Of a stretch of DNA of 64,000 nucleotides, positions 11,770-22,298 are shown in pieces. Each line of letters starts with the position of its first letter. Positions within the stretch are counted from its first letter, which is position 1. Origin of the DNA: Akebia trifoliata (Eukaryota; Streptophyta; Magnoliopsida; Ranunculales; Lardizabalaceae); the NCBI GenBank assembly GCA_017979445.1, contig CM030706.1:16168967-16232966 (forward strand), written 5' to 3'. The notes beneath the pieces are model-generated. The model had not been told where the DNA came from and made no database searches. It worked only from the letters and a program-made list of their open reading frames with translations. The position numbers and the translations under genes were made by a program.

Positions 11770-13170
11770 CTTTGAAAATTTGATTTCTATTTCGATTTAA
11801 ATGGCCAGGTCCATCAGGACTATTGGATCGGGATGGACTGGGTTATTATTATAAAAGAATGGATTCTTTATTAGGTCTGTGCACCCATTTTGATTTTCAA
11901 AAATAATATTTTTGATCCTTGAGGACAATCATACACTCTGATCTCACCATTCACATCACTCACATACATTCATCAATCAACGGACTCCATTCAATAAAGA
12001 ACCCGGGAACACCCACGATAAGTTCGAGTTGTGACCTACTGGGAAGGTTTCTAGACTCTAAGCTTACTACGTGCAATGCATTTTTATCTAACCACCCTTG
12101 CCCAAGCACACCTATATACCTTTCGATACGTGGTGACTTGGTTTGATATACCTTATAGGTGATAATCTAAAACCTCAATTCACTTCTCTGAAGCCAAAAA
12201 TAGCCAGTTTGATATTCAGTTGAGAGGTGGCGCACAATGCTGAGCAAGGGCCCACTTAAATACCTCTTGTCTAGAATAGACGTAGTCTATCCCCCTCGTA
12301 CAGTAGGGTACAGCGGGGCAAGATCTGCTTAGGCACCGGTTTTGACTAAGAAGTGCAATTGATACACTTAGATTATCTTTTATACCTACGGGTACGAGTC
12401 AAGGGTTGTAGCTTTCATAAATGGTTTGGCATCCCACGAGGGGACCGACCACATACTAGTACTACGTTGGCAATCGGGACATGTGACTGTGTGGCTTACA
12501 ATAGGTCAAAGGCTCAGGTCGCTCCAGCCTGGGTGCATCAACATACTTCTCAGAATCACCTGATCAGATGGTATTGATGCCCCCAGTTTGATATACCCTA
12601 AGGTACGTGACTGGAGTTGTGGGTTTCATGAATGACGTCGAATCTCCGAAGAGACTGGGTCACGCACTAGTGCCACATTGGCTAAATGGGACGCGTAAGT
12701 GAGTAAAACAGTAAACGTGCATGTGGTGTGTGCAAAACAGGTTGGGGTGTGCCCGGGACCTTTTTCAAACAAATGGGCCCATGGATCCAATCAAACCAAT
12801 CATACATTTAATCAAAACTAAAATCATTCAAATCATATGAATATTCAATTAAGATCACATTATTCCCATCACATAAGCACATTAACATTACGATCAACAT
12901 CAATCATGTATTTCAAGCAAGATCATGGTAAATTAATCAATAAATATGGCATATGATAATGATCAAACAAACATTGCAATAGGCATAATTTTTATAATTT
13001 TTAAGGTCCAATCAATGATCACTTTTGGGTGATCCAAAATAAATCGAGATTCCAATAGGTGTTACATTGATGATAGAATGACAATGGTTGAGATGAGCTC
13101 ACTCTCAAGAACATTAATTGTGCCAACATTAGATAAATTCAGATTTTCTGTGAATTAAGAAAATACAATC
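11770..13170 (-). other. Leader region of unit II, with a two-copy tandem repeat of about 220 bp
   Basis: 11770-12260 is the reverse complement of 21042-21470 in VII and has no gene; the 75-codon frame on each copy is conserved only as DNA. 12365-12720 holds two diverged copies of one block: text around GGGTACGAGTC at about 12391 and GGTACGTGAC at about 12602, each followed by TTTCAT.AATG and CTAGT.C.AC.TTGGC. 12780-13170 is A/T-rich with nothing seen. Confidence 0.6.
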
Positions 13171-13759
13171 TGAACTTGCATCGATGATATCTAAGGCTCC
13201 CGATAACGAAATCGAGTGAACTCAAGTTCTAAATTAATCTACTCGATGAGATCTACATTTTATTAATAGGTGTCCAGACTTAGTTCTCACCAGAATGTTC
13301 TGTAAAAACGTTTTAACGTTGCTGTCCCAACTTTCATTCAGAAATAATTCCAGATTTACAGATTGAACTTGCATCGATGATATCTAAGGCTTCCGATAAC
13401 GAAATTGAGTGAACTCAGATTTTAAATTAATCTACTCGATGAGATCTATGTTTTATTAATAGGCTCCCAGACTTAATTCTCATTAGAATATTCTCTAAAA
13501 AAGTTTTAACATTGCTGTCCCAACTTTCATTCAGAAATAATTCCAGATTTACAGATTGAACTTGCATCGATGATATCTAAGGCTTCCGATAACGAAATTG
13601 AGTGAACTCAGTGTAGACACCCCAATTTGCACGAACCCGTTAGGAAGATCCAAATTTTCTCGAGTTGATTTCGATTTAGAACTGAAGCCTCTCAATGGAC
13701 CCGCATTGCCACTTGGCATCATTTTGATGCATACATACATCATCTCATATCATTGCATG

Positions 13760-14120
13760 CCCATACCTTGTCCCTAATCCACTTTAAACCTATATCCATC
13801 ACCCATACCCAAACCCAAGTCCATATCCCAAATCCACTACCTAGCCCAACTTAAATCCAATTACCCAAATCCATTACCTAGCCCAACCTAAATCCAAAAT
13901 CAAGTCCAACTTAAGCCCAAAACCCAAGGCCATTCTAAACCCAATTACCTAAATCCATTACCTAGCCCAACTTAAACCCAATTACCCAAATCCATTACCT
14001 AGCCCAACCTAAGCCCAAAACCCAAGTCCATCCTAAGCCCAAACCCAAGTCCATGTCCTAACCTAAACCCAAGTCCATATCTTAACTCAAACCCAAACCC
14101 AACACCAAGCCCACTCCAAG
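13760..14120 (+). repeat. C/A-rich short repeats in the solo LTR
   Basis: Irregular repeats of phrases such as ACCTAGCCCAACTTAA and AACCCAAGTCCAT. Similar cytosine-rich, guanine-poor DNA fills the middle of the LTRs of I and VIII (4500-5180, 22800-23720, 44750-45640). Confidence 0.7.
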
Positions 14121-14360
14121 TCCATTCTCTCACCCCTTCATATGATGACACATGTTGATACCTCATAAGCCCCCAGTGCCCAATGCATCATCCAATTGGA
14201 GGGTCAACTTCCTTTTTGTGTAAACTCAAGAATGCCCTTCTCAAAAGATTTAGTTAAACCAAAAAGGTTGTTTGGTCTTTGGTAATAATCCATAAAGGTG
14301 AGGGAACTTCCCATTATGCCCTCAAAAGGTGGGAATCTTCAAGTACATACATGGAGTTCT

Positions 14361-14642
14361 CCCATTGGTCCATTTCAAAAATATACTTCTACCCTTGCTT
14401 TATGAGTTATTTACAAATGAACCAAAGTCTACTTTTCACCTACCACTTCACCTTTACACATGTCATCCTCCTATTCACCCTCCCAAATGTGCTTTTGTTT
14501 TCCCATTGGTCCATTTCAAAGCTACACTTCCACCCTTGCTTTATGAGTTATTTACAAATAAACCAAGATCTACTTTTTACCTACCACTCCACCTTTACAC
14601 ATGTTACTCCCCCATTCATCCTCCCAAAATTACTTTTGTTCT
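14361..14642 (+). repeat. Two-copy tandem repeat, 141 bp, in the solo LTR
   Basis: CCCATTGGTCCATTTCAAA occurs at 14361 and 14502, followed by matching text to about 14642. This duplication explains the overlapping open frames of 119-149 codons here, which I do not consider coding. Confidence 0.85.
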
Positions 14643-15944
14643 CTCACCTCTATTTATCAAAAAACCAAGGATTAAAGCATGCTTTTAGGATTTCTTCACA
14701 AATGTCATCTTTACCCTCATACAAATGAAAAATCCAAAAAGAAATAACCTAAATCTCATGTCCATGTTCTTTATTTTTAGGGTTGGACCACTTTATCCCC
14801 AAAAGTTCTCCAAAAACTCTATAAATACCCTCATTTCCTATGAGCAAGGCATGCTCTCAAGCCCCTATCTCTCAACATAAAACTCTACCCAAATTTCTAC
14901 CCACTCTCTCATATTCTAAATTTCAACTCACTCAACCTTCAATCACCTCACTCAACTCTTAAGCTCACTTCTCAAGATCAAGTTCATTCAAAACCATCAA
15001 GGGACAAGGTAGGGTTTAACATGTAGTCTATCTATTTCAAAGCTTGCATCTTCTTCTTCTAACCTTCTATTTTATTCTATTTTTAGAAAGCCTTAGGATG
15101 TAATGCATACCCTCTCCCATCCCCGGTAGGTTGGACTAAGGTTCGATCGAAAGGATGGGGGTTGAAGTCCTTTTCACCTCAATCTCATGCATCATATTGT
15201 ACACAATGCACACACTCACTTATGCATGGCAATGATGAAGAAATGTGTCACCCTCTTGATGGGGTGAAACACTAAGTTTCTAGCCATGCATACATGCATC
15301 ATGGTTGTGGCCTTAAGGGAACTCTATGATGGAGTCTCTCTAAAAGCTCAAACCTATATTCATATTCATAAATTTAATGTGGCTACATGGGTCATTCTTT
15401 TCTATAGAATGCCCCTAATGTCATGTTAAAAATCAAAACCCTTTGTTAAGGGAACATTTCGCTTAATGCACACACCACTCTTATCATACATTCTCATGCA
15501 TTTTTAATATTTGTTTTCTCAAGTTTTTACAAAATAAAATGGCCAAGCAAGGTAACCACCTTTGGTGGAGAGGATGGGGTGCCTAACACCTTCCCCATTC
15601 TCTAACCGGACCTCCTTACCTAGATCTAAGGTAGACCTTGCCCTTTTCCAATGAATGAGAGTCACTACAATGCCATGGAAAAAATGGTTTTCAAAAAATC
15701 AATTCGGGTGCCCATTCACAACCATTTCCAAAAAAGAACGGTGGCGACTCCAAACAATATAGTATTGAGGTTCATTGTGAACATTTCATGTCGACACTCA
15801 AATTCTAAATTAATCTACTCGACGAGATCTATGTTTTATTAACAGGCTCCCAGACTTAATTCTCACTAGAATATTCTCTAAAAACGTTTTAATATTTCTG
15901 TCCAACCTTCATCATTCCATCATTTTCATAGGTCAAATTGAATC

Positions 15945-16341
15945 TTTCGTAATTTTGTCAAATTCTGTTAAAATTGGTGAAATGATTTATTTGGTTCCGA
16001 TTTGTTATTTTATGTGTTCGAGAGAGTTTTCTTAAACGTAACGTAGGCTCTAGGGTTGTTTTGAGGTTAGGGGTATTTTGATAATTTGGTATTTTTTTAG
16101 TGATTTTTATCGTGAAGTTTCTTTTTGGTCTGCAAGATGATGATTTCTATGTTTCTGGGGTCGTATTTTCCTAGTGTAGCGTGGTTTCTAAGGTTTTGTC
16201 AATTCGAGATACCTCATCCGGATTTCTGAAACACATCTGGTAACAAAATAAAGCAACGGAATACACATCCATCATTGGGAATCATTGCAATCGGATTGAC
16301 GAGTTGATTAATCAGGTGAGTGCAAAAATGGGGTGTCTACA
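15945..16341 (-). mobile_element. Truncated 5' LTR of unit II (397 bp)
   Basis: It matches 6541-6937 without gaps, with three substitutions that I can count. It keeps the outer U3 end of the LTR (TGTAGACACC at 16341 on the minus strand) and the target duplication. The remaining about 1.3 kb of the LTR, and any primer-binding site next to it, are lost. Confidence 0.9.
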
Positions 16342-16346
16342 GGTAG

Positions 16347-16814
16347 GATCCAAACCATTTGGGTCAAAACTCACCCATTTAACCCCCCTTCCCTAAATAC
16401 CCTCCAATCTCCTCTAAATTACACCCACTTCTCTCTCAAACTCATAACCATTCTACCATTTTTCTTCACTTCACCCCATTATATCCCTAAAATAACTCCT
16501 CAACATCTATAAATACCCTCCTCCTCTTCCCAAAAATGGCCTCCCAACTTTCACTACAAAATTATCTCCAACTCTCACTACTAACAACTATCACCAATCC
16601 TCCTCAAGTCTCATATACAAAAAAAAAAATATTATACTCCACTCATCTCTCTCATCATCTCTTCTCTACTCCTTCAACCATATAAGAATTGTATTTTCAT
16701 AAAATACTAAGGACTCAAGAAGAAGAAAAGAAGAAAGAAGATACAAGGTGGGTTCAAGGCAATCCCCCCCCTCTCTCTTCTACACCCTCTCCTCCTCCCT
16801 CTTCTATCACCCTG
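16347..16814 (+). mobile_element. LTR of unit I, continued, truncated
   Basis: It continues the LTR interrupted at 5200: GATCCAAACCATTTGGGTC corresponds to text after 23732 and 45655. TATAAATA at about 16510 is the likely TATA box, since the same element recurs near 23895 and 45820. The sequence stops at 16814, about 440 bases short of the LTR end, where a minus-strand LTR fragment begins. Confidence 0.8.
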
Positions 16815-18113
16815 TCTCCGGATCTAATTTCTGAGCTCCGAGGCAAGGTATTTCTTTCTTAGATCTGGATTCTTCAGATTTGTTTATGGATTTCTGGGTG
16901 TTTTTGAAGGTCTTTTGAGTTAAAGTTGAGGTATAGGTGTTAGGTAAGGACTTAGGACTTCAAAATTAGGGTTTATGGGAGGCTAGAGAAGCTTTTTGAC
17001 CTACTTCTCTTAGGATTAATTTTTTTATACGAAAATAGGTTGTAGAGACCCCTATTTATAGATTTTTTTAAATGCCTTTTAGATAGAGTTAATGTTTAAT
17101 TAGAATTGTTTTAGGTAGATTTAGTATTTAATTATAATTATTTTAGGTAGAGTTATATTTTAATTAGAATTGTTTTAAATAGATTTATTACTTAATTAAG
17201 ATTGTTTTAGATAGAGTTATTATTTAATTAGAATTTTATAAGGGTTTTGACTTTTAGTCTCACTTGATTGACTTTAATATTTTGACTTTAGTCTTACTTG
17301 ATTGACTTTAATATCTTGACTTTAGTCTTACTTGATTGACTTTAAGATTGATTTTAGTCTTACTTGATTGACTTTAAGTTCTTGACTTTAGTCTTACTTG
17401 ATTGACTTTAAGATTGACTTTAGTCTTACTTGATTGACTTTAAGATTTTGACTTTAGTCTTACTTGATTGACTTTAATTTTAACTATGATTTCACTTTAC
17501 ATAAATTAATGTGTTAATTATTAATTTCGAAATTTTTAATTATTAAAATTGTAAAATTACCGTTTTACCCTTGGAGAGGACTTTTTGCGTTTTAAGTCGA
17601 TTTTCAATGTTCTAGAATGTTTTAGAATCGATTTTTCGTAAGGAATTCAATGGGAGTATTGGTTTTTATCATTTATAAAAAAATTTGTGCGAAATGGTGG
17701 TAAACTTTATGAGGGGTATTTTCGTAATTTTATCAAATTCTGTGAAAATTGGCAAAATGATTTATTTGGTTTCGATTTGTTGTTTTATGTGTTTGAAAGG
17801 GTTTTCCAAAGCATAATGTATGCTCTACGGATGTTTAGAGATTAGGGGTATTTTGGTAATTTGATCATTTTTTAGTGATTTTTACCGTGAAGTTTCTTTT
17901 TATCCGAAAAATGATGATTTCTATGTTTTTGGGATTATATTTTCCTAGCGTAATGGTTTCTATAGTTTTGTCAGTTCGAGATACCTCATCCGAAATTCTG
18001 AAACATATCTGTTAACAACATAAAGCATTGGAATAAACATCCATCATTGGGAATTGTTGCAATCGGGTTGACGAGTTGATTAATTAGGCGAATGCAAAAA
18101 TGGGGTGTCTACA
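16815..18113 (-). mobile_element. Unit IV: truncated LTR of the II/VII family
   Basis: It starts at a point equivalent to about 5545 and ends TGTCTACA at 18113, so the inner 340 bases of the LTR are missing. It is more diverged from 5201-6937 than the partner LTR at 15945 and is therefore an older insertion. It contains six or so TTGACTTTAGTCTTACTTGA repeats at 17250-17480. No second end or target duplication can be matched. Confidence 0.85.
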
Positions 18114-18509
18114 CCCGAAAATAGCAAAAACACTTTAATAGATCCCTTCTGAGAAATAGGATGTGCATGATACAACTATACCTTGAAAGCATTAAACGAT
18201 ATCCTATATTTCCTTAATGGCCGTAATACTGAGTTAGAGCTTTATTATAGGACAGTAACACACAAGAACTACCTCGAAGCAGAAGTTCATATTACTTAAA
18301 ATTCTAAGTAATATCCTACTAAGTGTCTGATTCCGAAAAAGGTTCTACCTAAGTAGGGAAGAGAAAGTGAGTATATATTGTGCAAACGCAAGTAATTCAA
18401 GTAGTGTAAGGTGATAAAGTATAAGCTGTGTAAGAAAATAAATTAGATTTTTGCTGAAGTGCTTAAGTAAAGCTAAGTGCACAGAGCTAACAGTGTGAAA
18501 AGGTAAAGT
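18114..18509 (-). other. Unassigned stretch before orphan fragment
   Basis: I see no gene, repeat or similarity to the other elements here. It is probably part of the same old fragment as 18510-19334. Confidence 0.4.
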
Positions 18510-19334
18510 CTATGCTAAAAGCAGAATAACGCTTGATAGAATAGCACTTTGCATAAAAGTAAAGTTTCTTTTTTCATTAGTGATAGAATAAGTACAAGAG
18601 AAATCCCAAAAATGGGAGAGTATAGAGAAGAGTAGCAAAAGTAGAGCGACAACAGAGTACAAGAAATGACTGGTTGACAGGAGATGAACCTTAACAAGAT
18701 TGGGAGGATCGACTGTCTCATCCTGATCAACGTCGATAATAGGAACATAAAGCAGATTACTAGTAAGTGCATGTGAACCGATCAGTTTGGCTTGATTCAA
18801 GTCAATGACCTGTCCAACCTCCATGAGCTTACTAGGGACTTGATCCAAGATAGCAATTGGGTTCCCCTCCTCATCCAGTTGAAAGGGTGGGATCTACCTA
18901 TAATCACTAGACGACTTGAGATTCTCCCTAGGTGGAGGACCAACATGACCATTATAGTCCTCCTTATCTTCTTCGTCGTCCTCCTCATATTGAAGCTAAG
19001 CAACTGCGAAGTTTTCATGATAGGCCTTAATAGAAGCCTCTTATGCCAGTCGTGAATATTTAGCTTACAGTTAAGCCAACAACTTTCTGGTCTCCGCTTC
19101 ATTCTCTTTGGCCTATGTTGCCCTAGCAGACTCAAGACTAGCCCTGAGAGAGCCTAACTTAAGTTATTGCTGCCGTATTCACTCTTGAAGATCTACCAGT
19201 TCTACATTTCTCCTCTGCATCCTTTCCTTGTAGTTGGCCAGCTCTAGTTGAATAACATCCTAGAAGTCTATCAGCTTCTTATTGTTGGCTTCCAAGACTA
19301 AGTTTGCCTTGGAAAATTAAGCAAAGTTTGTCTC
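18510..19334 (-). pseudogene. Unit V: degenerate minus-strand coiled-coil gene fragment
   Basis: On the minus strand from about 19320 the reading is rich in E, K, Q, R and A (ANYKERMQRRN, then an acidic EEDDEEDKED run near 18990, PPPRENLKSS and GNPIAILDQVPSK near 18860). It is cut by several stops, and the last part (after about 18700) becomes hydrophobic and unlikely. A similar coiled coil ends the antisense plant-mobile-domain gene of VIII (about 39862-39641) and the antisense DUF7745-like gene (about 37080-36850). I infer that this is the tail of such an antisense gene from a lost element. No direct alignment was possible. Confidence 0.4.
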
Positions 19335-21041
19335 TAAAAGAGCCCTCTATCCGCGGGATGTGCGGATCCACTTTTAATTTTCGAGGTTTGGGAGTTGCAA
19401 CCTAGTTATTGCGGTCTAGGAACCGAGCATTGATTCGAGATGGATAAAAACAACTCATCTACAAGTAAAGAAACTAAGTTCAGCACATCCCGCCCGGCAA
19501 ACGTCGGTCTCTACTATTTCCAAAAAAGACTACATTGCTAAAAGATCTAAAACAAATAGAATAAAAAAATATATCTATATGATGATCACAACGGTTTGTT
19601 CCCTCAGAATTGATAGAATGACTCTTCGTAAAATACTCCTCGCTTTGTTTTCGTCACTCAATCCGCTTCGAATTTCTTAGATAAAGTGCATCCATCTTAG
19701 ATCTAAGTATTTTCTAAATTTTTTGATGGATTTTTAAGTATTTTTTAGAGAATTTCTGGGAGTTTTTCTACAAAACCTAGGGTTTGGATGATAAGTAGGG
19801 AGTTAGGGTTTCAAAATCAGGGTTTGGGGAAGGCTAGGAAGATTTTTTGACCTACTTGTCTTAGGATTTTTTTTTGCCTACGAAATTAGGTTGTGGAAGT
19901 TCCTATTTCTAGATTTTTTTTGGAAGAATTAGGGTTTGACTAGGTTTCCTTTTAGACAAGGTGAATTAGGATGTTGACTTAAGTCTTATTTGATTGACTA
20001 GGTTTCTTTAAATTAGGGTTTTAATTAGGGTTTTGACTTAAGTCTTATGAGATTGACTTGGTCTTTTAAAGTAGGTTTTGTAATCTTGCATATAGTGAAA
20101 TAATATATTTTTAATTTTTGTGAAGAACCTCTTAATTATATCTTTAATTATTTAAACAAATGGAAGGGTCTTTTAATAAATATCAGGGGGCTTCACTTAA
20201 ATAAGTAGGCAACCATCAACAATTTTGCCTCAGGGCTTGATTGATTAATTTTCTTGGTTCAGTTTTTTAAATTAATTTTATTAAGCTTTCACTTTATGGT
20301 AATTAATGCTTTATTTATTAATTTTGAAATTTAAAATTTTTTTAATTAAAAAATTACCATTTTACCCCTGAAGAAAACTTTTGCGTTTCAAGTCATTTTT
20401 CAATGTTCTGGGATGTTTTGGAATTGATTTTTTGTAAGGAATTCAATGGGATTATGGGATTGTGTCATTTATGGATTTTTGGTGTGAAATGATCATGTAT
20501 CCTATGAAGGGTATTTTCGTAATTTTGTCGAATTTGGTGAAAATTGGTGGAATGGTTTATTTTATTTCAATTTGTTGTTTTATGGGCTTGAAATGATTTT
20601 CCTAAGCATAATGTAGGCTCTAAAGATGTTTTGATGTTAGGGGCATTTTGATAATTTGATCGTTTTTTAATGATTTTTATCGTAAAGCTTTTTTTTCCTG
20701 TAAAATGATGACTTCTATGTTTTTGGGGTTATATTTTCCTAACGTAGTGTGATTTCTACAATTTTCTCAGCTTGAGATACCTCATCCAAATTTTTGAAAC
20801 ATTTCTAGTAACAAATAAATCATCCATCATTGGGAATTGTCGCGATCGAGTTGACGAGTTGATTAATCAGGTGAGTGCAAAAATGGGATGTCTACAGATA
20901 CCCCTCTTTGACAGAGGGTTGAAGTAAACTAGATAGTAAATCTATTTTGGTAGATAGTGCGATATCCTAATGCAAAAGCTAATGACAGTTCATTTTGCAA
21001 TTTGATTTAGCAATTCGTCGAGGTGTTCGGAACTTTGAGAC
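19335..21041 (-). mobile_element. Unit VI: old LTR of the II/VII family plus 145 bp of its inner flank
   Basis: LTR 19335-20896 (1562 bp) begins TAAAAGAGCC, where the intact copies begin TGAAAGC, and ends TCTACA. The next 145 bases repeat the polypurine side of II (compare 6938-7060). At about 21041 this joins the leader of VII, which runs in the opposite direction. So it is the 3' end of a minus-strand copy whose rest is missing or was rearranged. Confidence 0.8.
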
Positions 21042-21784
21042 GAGAAGTATTTAAGTGGGCCCTTGCTCAGCATCGTGTGCCACCTCTCAACTAGGGATCA
21101 AACTGGCTGTTTTTGGCTTCAGAGAAGCGAGTTGAAGTTTTAGATTATCACCTATACGGTATATCAAACCAAGTCACCACATATCGAGAGGTATATAGGT
21201 GTGCTTGGGCAAGGGTGGCCAAATAAAAATGTATTGCACGTAGTAAGCTTAGAGTCTAGAAACCTTCCTTGTAGGTCACGACTCGAACTTATCGTGGGTG
21301 TTCCCGGGTTGTTCATTAAATGGAACCTTATGATTGATAAGTATATGTGAATGATGTGAATGATGAGATCAGAGCGTATGATTGTCCTCAAGAATCAAAA
21401 AATTTGTTTTTAGAAATTAAAATGGGTGCACCGACCCAATAAAGAATCCATTTCTTGCAAAAATTCAATAATGACCCAGCCCATCTCGATCCAACAATCA
21501 TGATGGACCAGGCCATTTTAATCAAAATGAAAATCAAATTTTCAAAGAAGATAAATAGTTTACAAAAAGGAAAATATTTTTCAGAAAAGAATGTTTTCCA
21601 AAAAAAGCGTTCTCTAGAAAAAATATTTTCCAAAAATGTTTTCCATAAGAACAAAGTTTTTCAAAAGAAAAGTAATTTTACATGGACCTTGGAAGTACAC
21701 TAAAATATCCTTTTATGTCAAACCAGGATGCTAGTCGTAGGCGATAACCCAATCGATCAGTTAGTCAAAACAACCGTCATAGGG
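21042..21784 (+). other. Leader of unit VII
   Basis: This is the inverted counterpart of 11470-12260 in II. It includes short A/T-rich GGAAAATATTTT-type repeats at 21530-21680. The minus-strand frame of 75 codons at 21164-21391 mirrors one in II but has no known domain and is probably chance. No gene is supported. Confidence 0.6.
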
Positions 21785-22298
21785 ATGCACCCTATAGAGA
21801 AGATCAATTTTGGGAGATTCATGTTGAGGAATGCTCTTTACTTCCACGAGTTTGAAATAGACTGAAACCTCTTACGTGCTATGGCTAAGCGCTAGAACTC
21901 CTACCTTCACATATTCCATATTAGGCATATGTATTTGTGCCCCACTCACGAGGATTATTGTGGCATCATGGGGATATCTACTTCAGGACCTCTAGTCAGG
22001 CCCTCATTGAAAACTGGATATTTTGGTGACCTTGTCACAGGGCTGAACATTTCCAAGGAAGAAACTAAGGCCTTAGTCCATAACAGGAAATTGGACTTAG
22101 TACCTTTACTAGGCCCTTATCGCTCCCGCAGTCATCCCGTCAATGTAAAACCAGAAGCCTGGCAAGCCACTAGAAACTATCGATTATGCCTAGGAATCCT
22201 AATCCAATACATACTGACCTCTGATAGTGATGCCCAAACTATCCCTGAGTCCTTCATAGATATAGCCTCTCAACTCTCAAAGATAGCCAACCCAGTAC

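Larger units (their letters stand above)
13612..15796 (+). mobile_element. Unit III: solo LTR, 2185 bp, target CTCAG/CTCAA
   Basis: It begins TGTAGACACCCCAATTTGCA and ends CATGTCGACA. The flanking five bases are CTCAG (13607-13611) and CTCAA (15797-15801), one mismatch. Joining the flanks restores the 193-bp repeat. It is a third LTR family: it shares the first 15 bases and the 3' block (GGTGCCTAACACC at 15578-15590, TGGCGACTCC at 15742-15751) with the LTRs of I/VIII and II/VII but differs elsewhere. There is no internal region, so recombination between two LTRs removed it. The small open frames inside it are not genes. Confidence 0.88.
13171..15930 (+). repeat. 193-bp tandem array interrupted by a solo LTR
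   Basis: Units start with TGAACTTGCATCGATGATAT at 13171, 13364 and 13557, an exact spacing of 193 bp. The fourth copy position is cut at 13611 by the solo LTR 13612-15796 and continues at 15797 to about 15930. Units two and three are closer to each other than to the first. The array lies in the leader of element II. Confidence 0.92.
5201..16341 (-). mobile_element. Unit II: internally deleted Tat-type element, target duplication GGTAG
   Basis: A minus-strand element with ends TGAAAGC and TCTACA, flanked by GGTAG at 5196-5200 and 16342-16346. The flanks join into one LTR of unit I, so the insertion borders are secure. In its own direction it has a truncated 5' LTR (16341-15945), a repetitive leader, a gag-like remnant (10863-10588), an integrase remnant (about 10545-9758), a minisatellite, a polypurine tract and a full 3' LTR (6937-5201). 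ORF1, protease, RT and RNase H are gone. The 397 bases shared by its two LTRs differ at three positions, about 99% identity, so it inserted fairly recently. Confidence 0.9.

Noticed and set aside
11919..12146. 75-codon frame conserved at 21391-21164
   Set aside because: Conservation is of the whole leader DNA. There is no domain and no preference for silent changes that I can judge.
14279..14728. Two overlapping frames of 119 and 149 codons
   Set aside because: They result from a 141-bp duplication in the solo LTR. Their composition is that of C/T-rich LTR DNA, not protein.
19335..21041. Unit VI as the 5' LTR of VII
   Set aside because: It is in the opposite orientation and its inner flank is the polypurine side, so it belongs to another, minus-strand copy.
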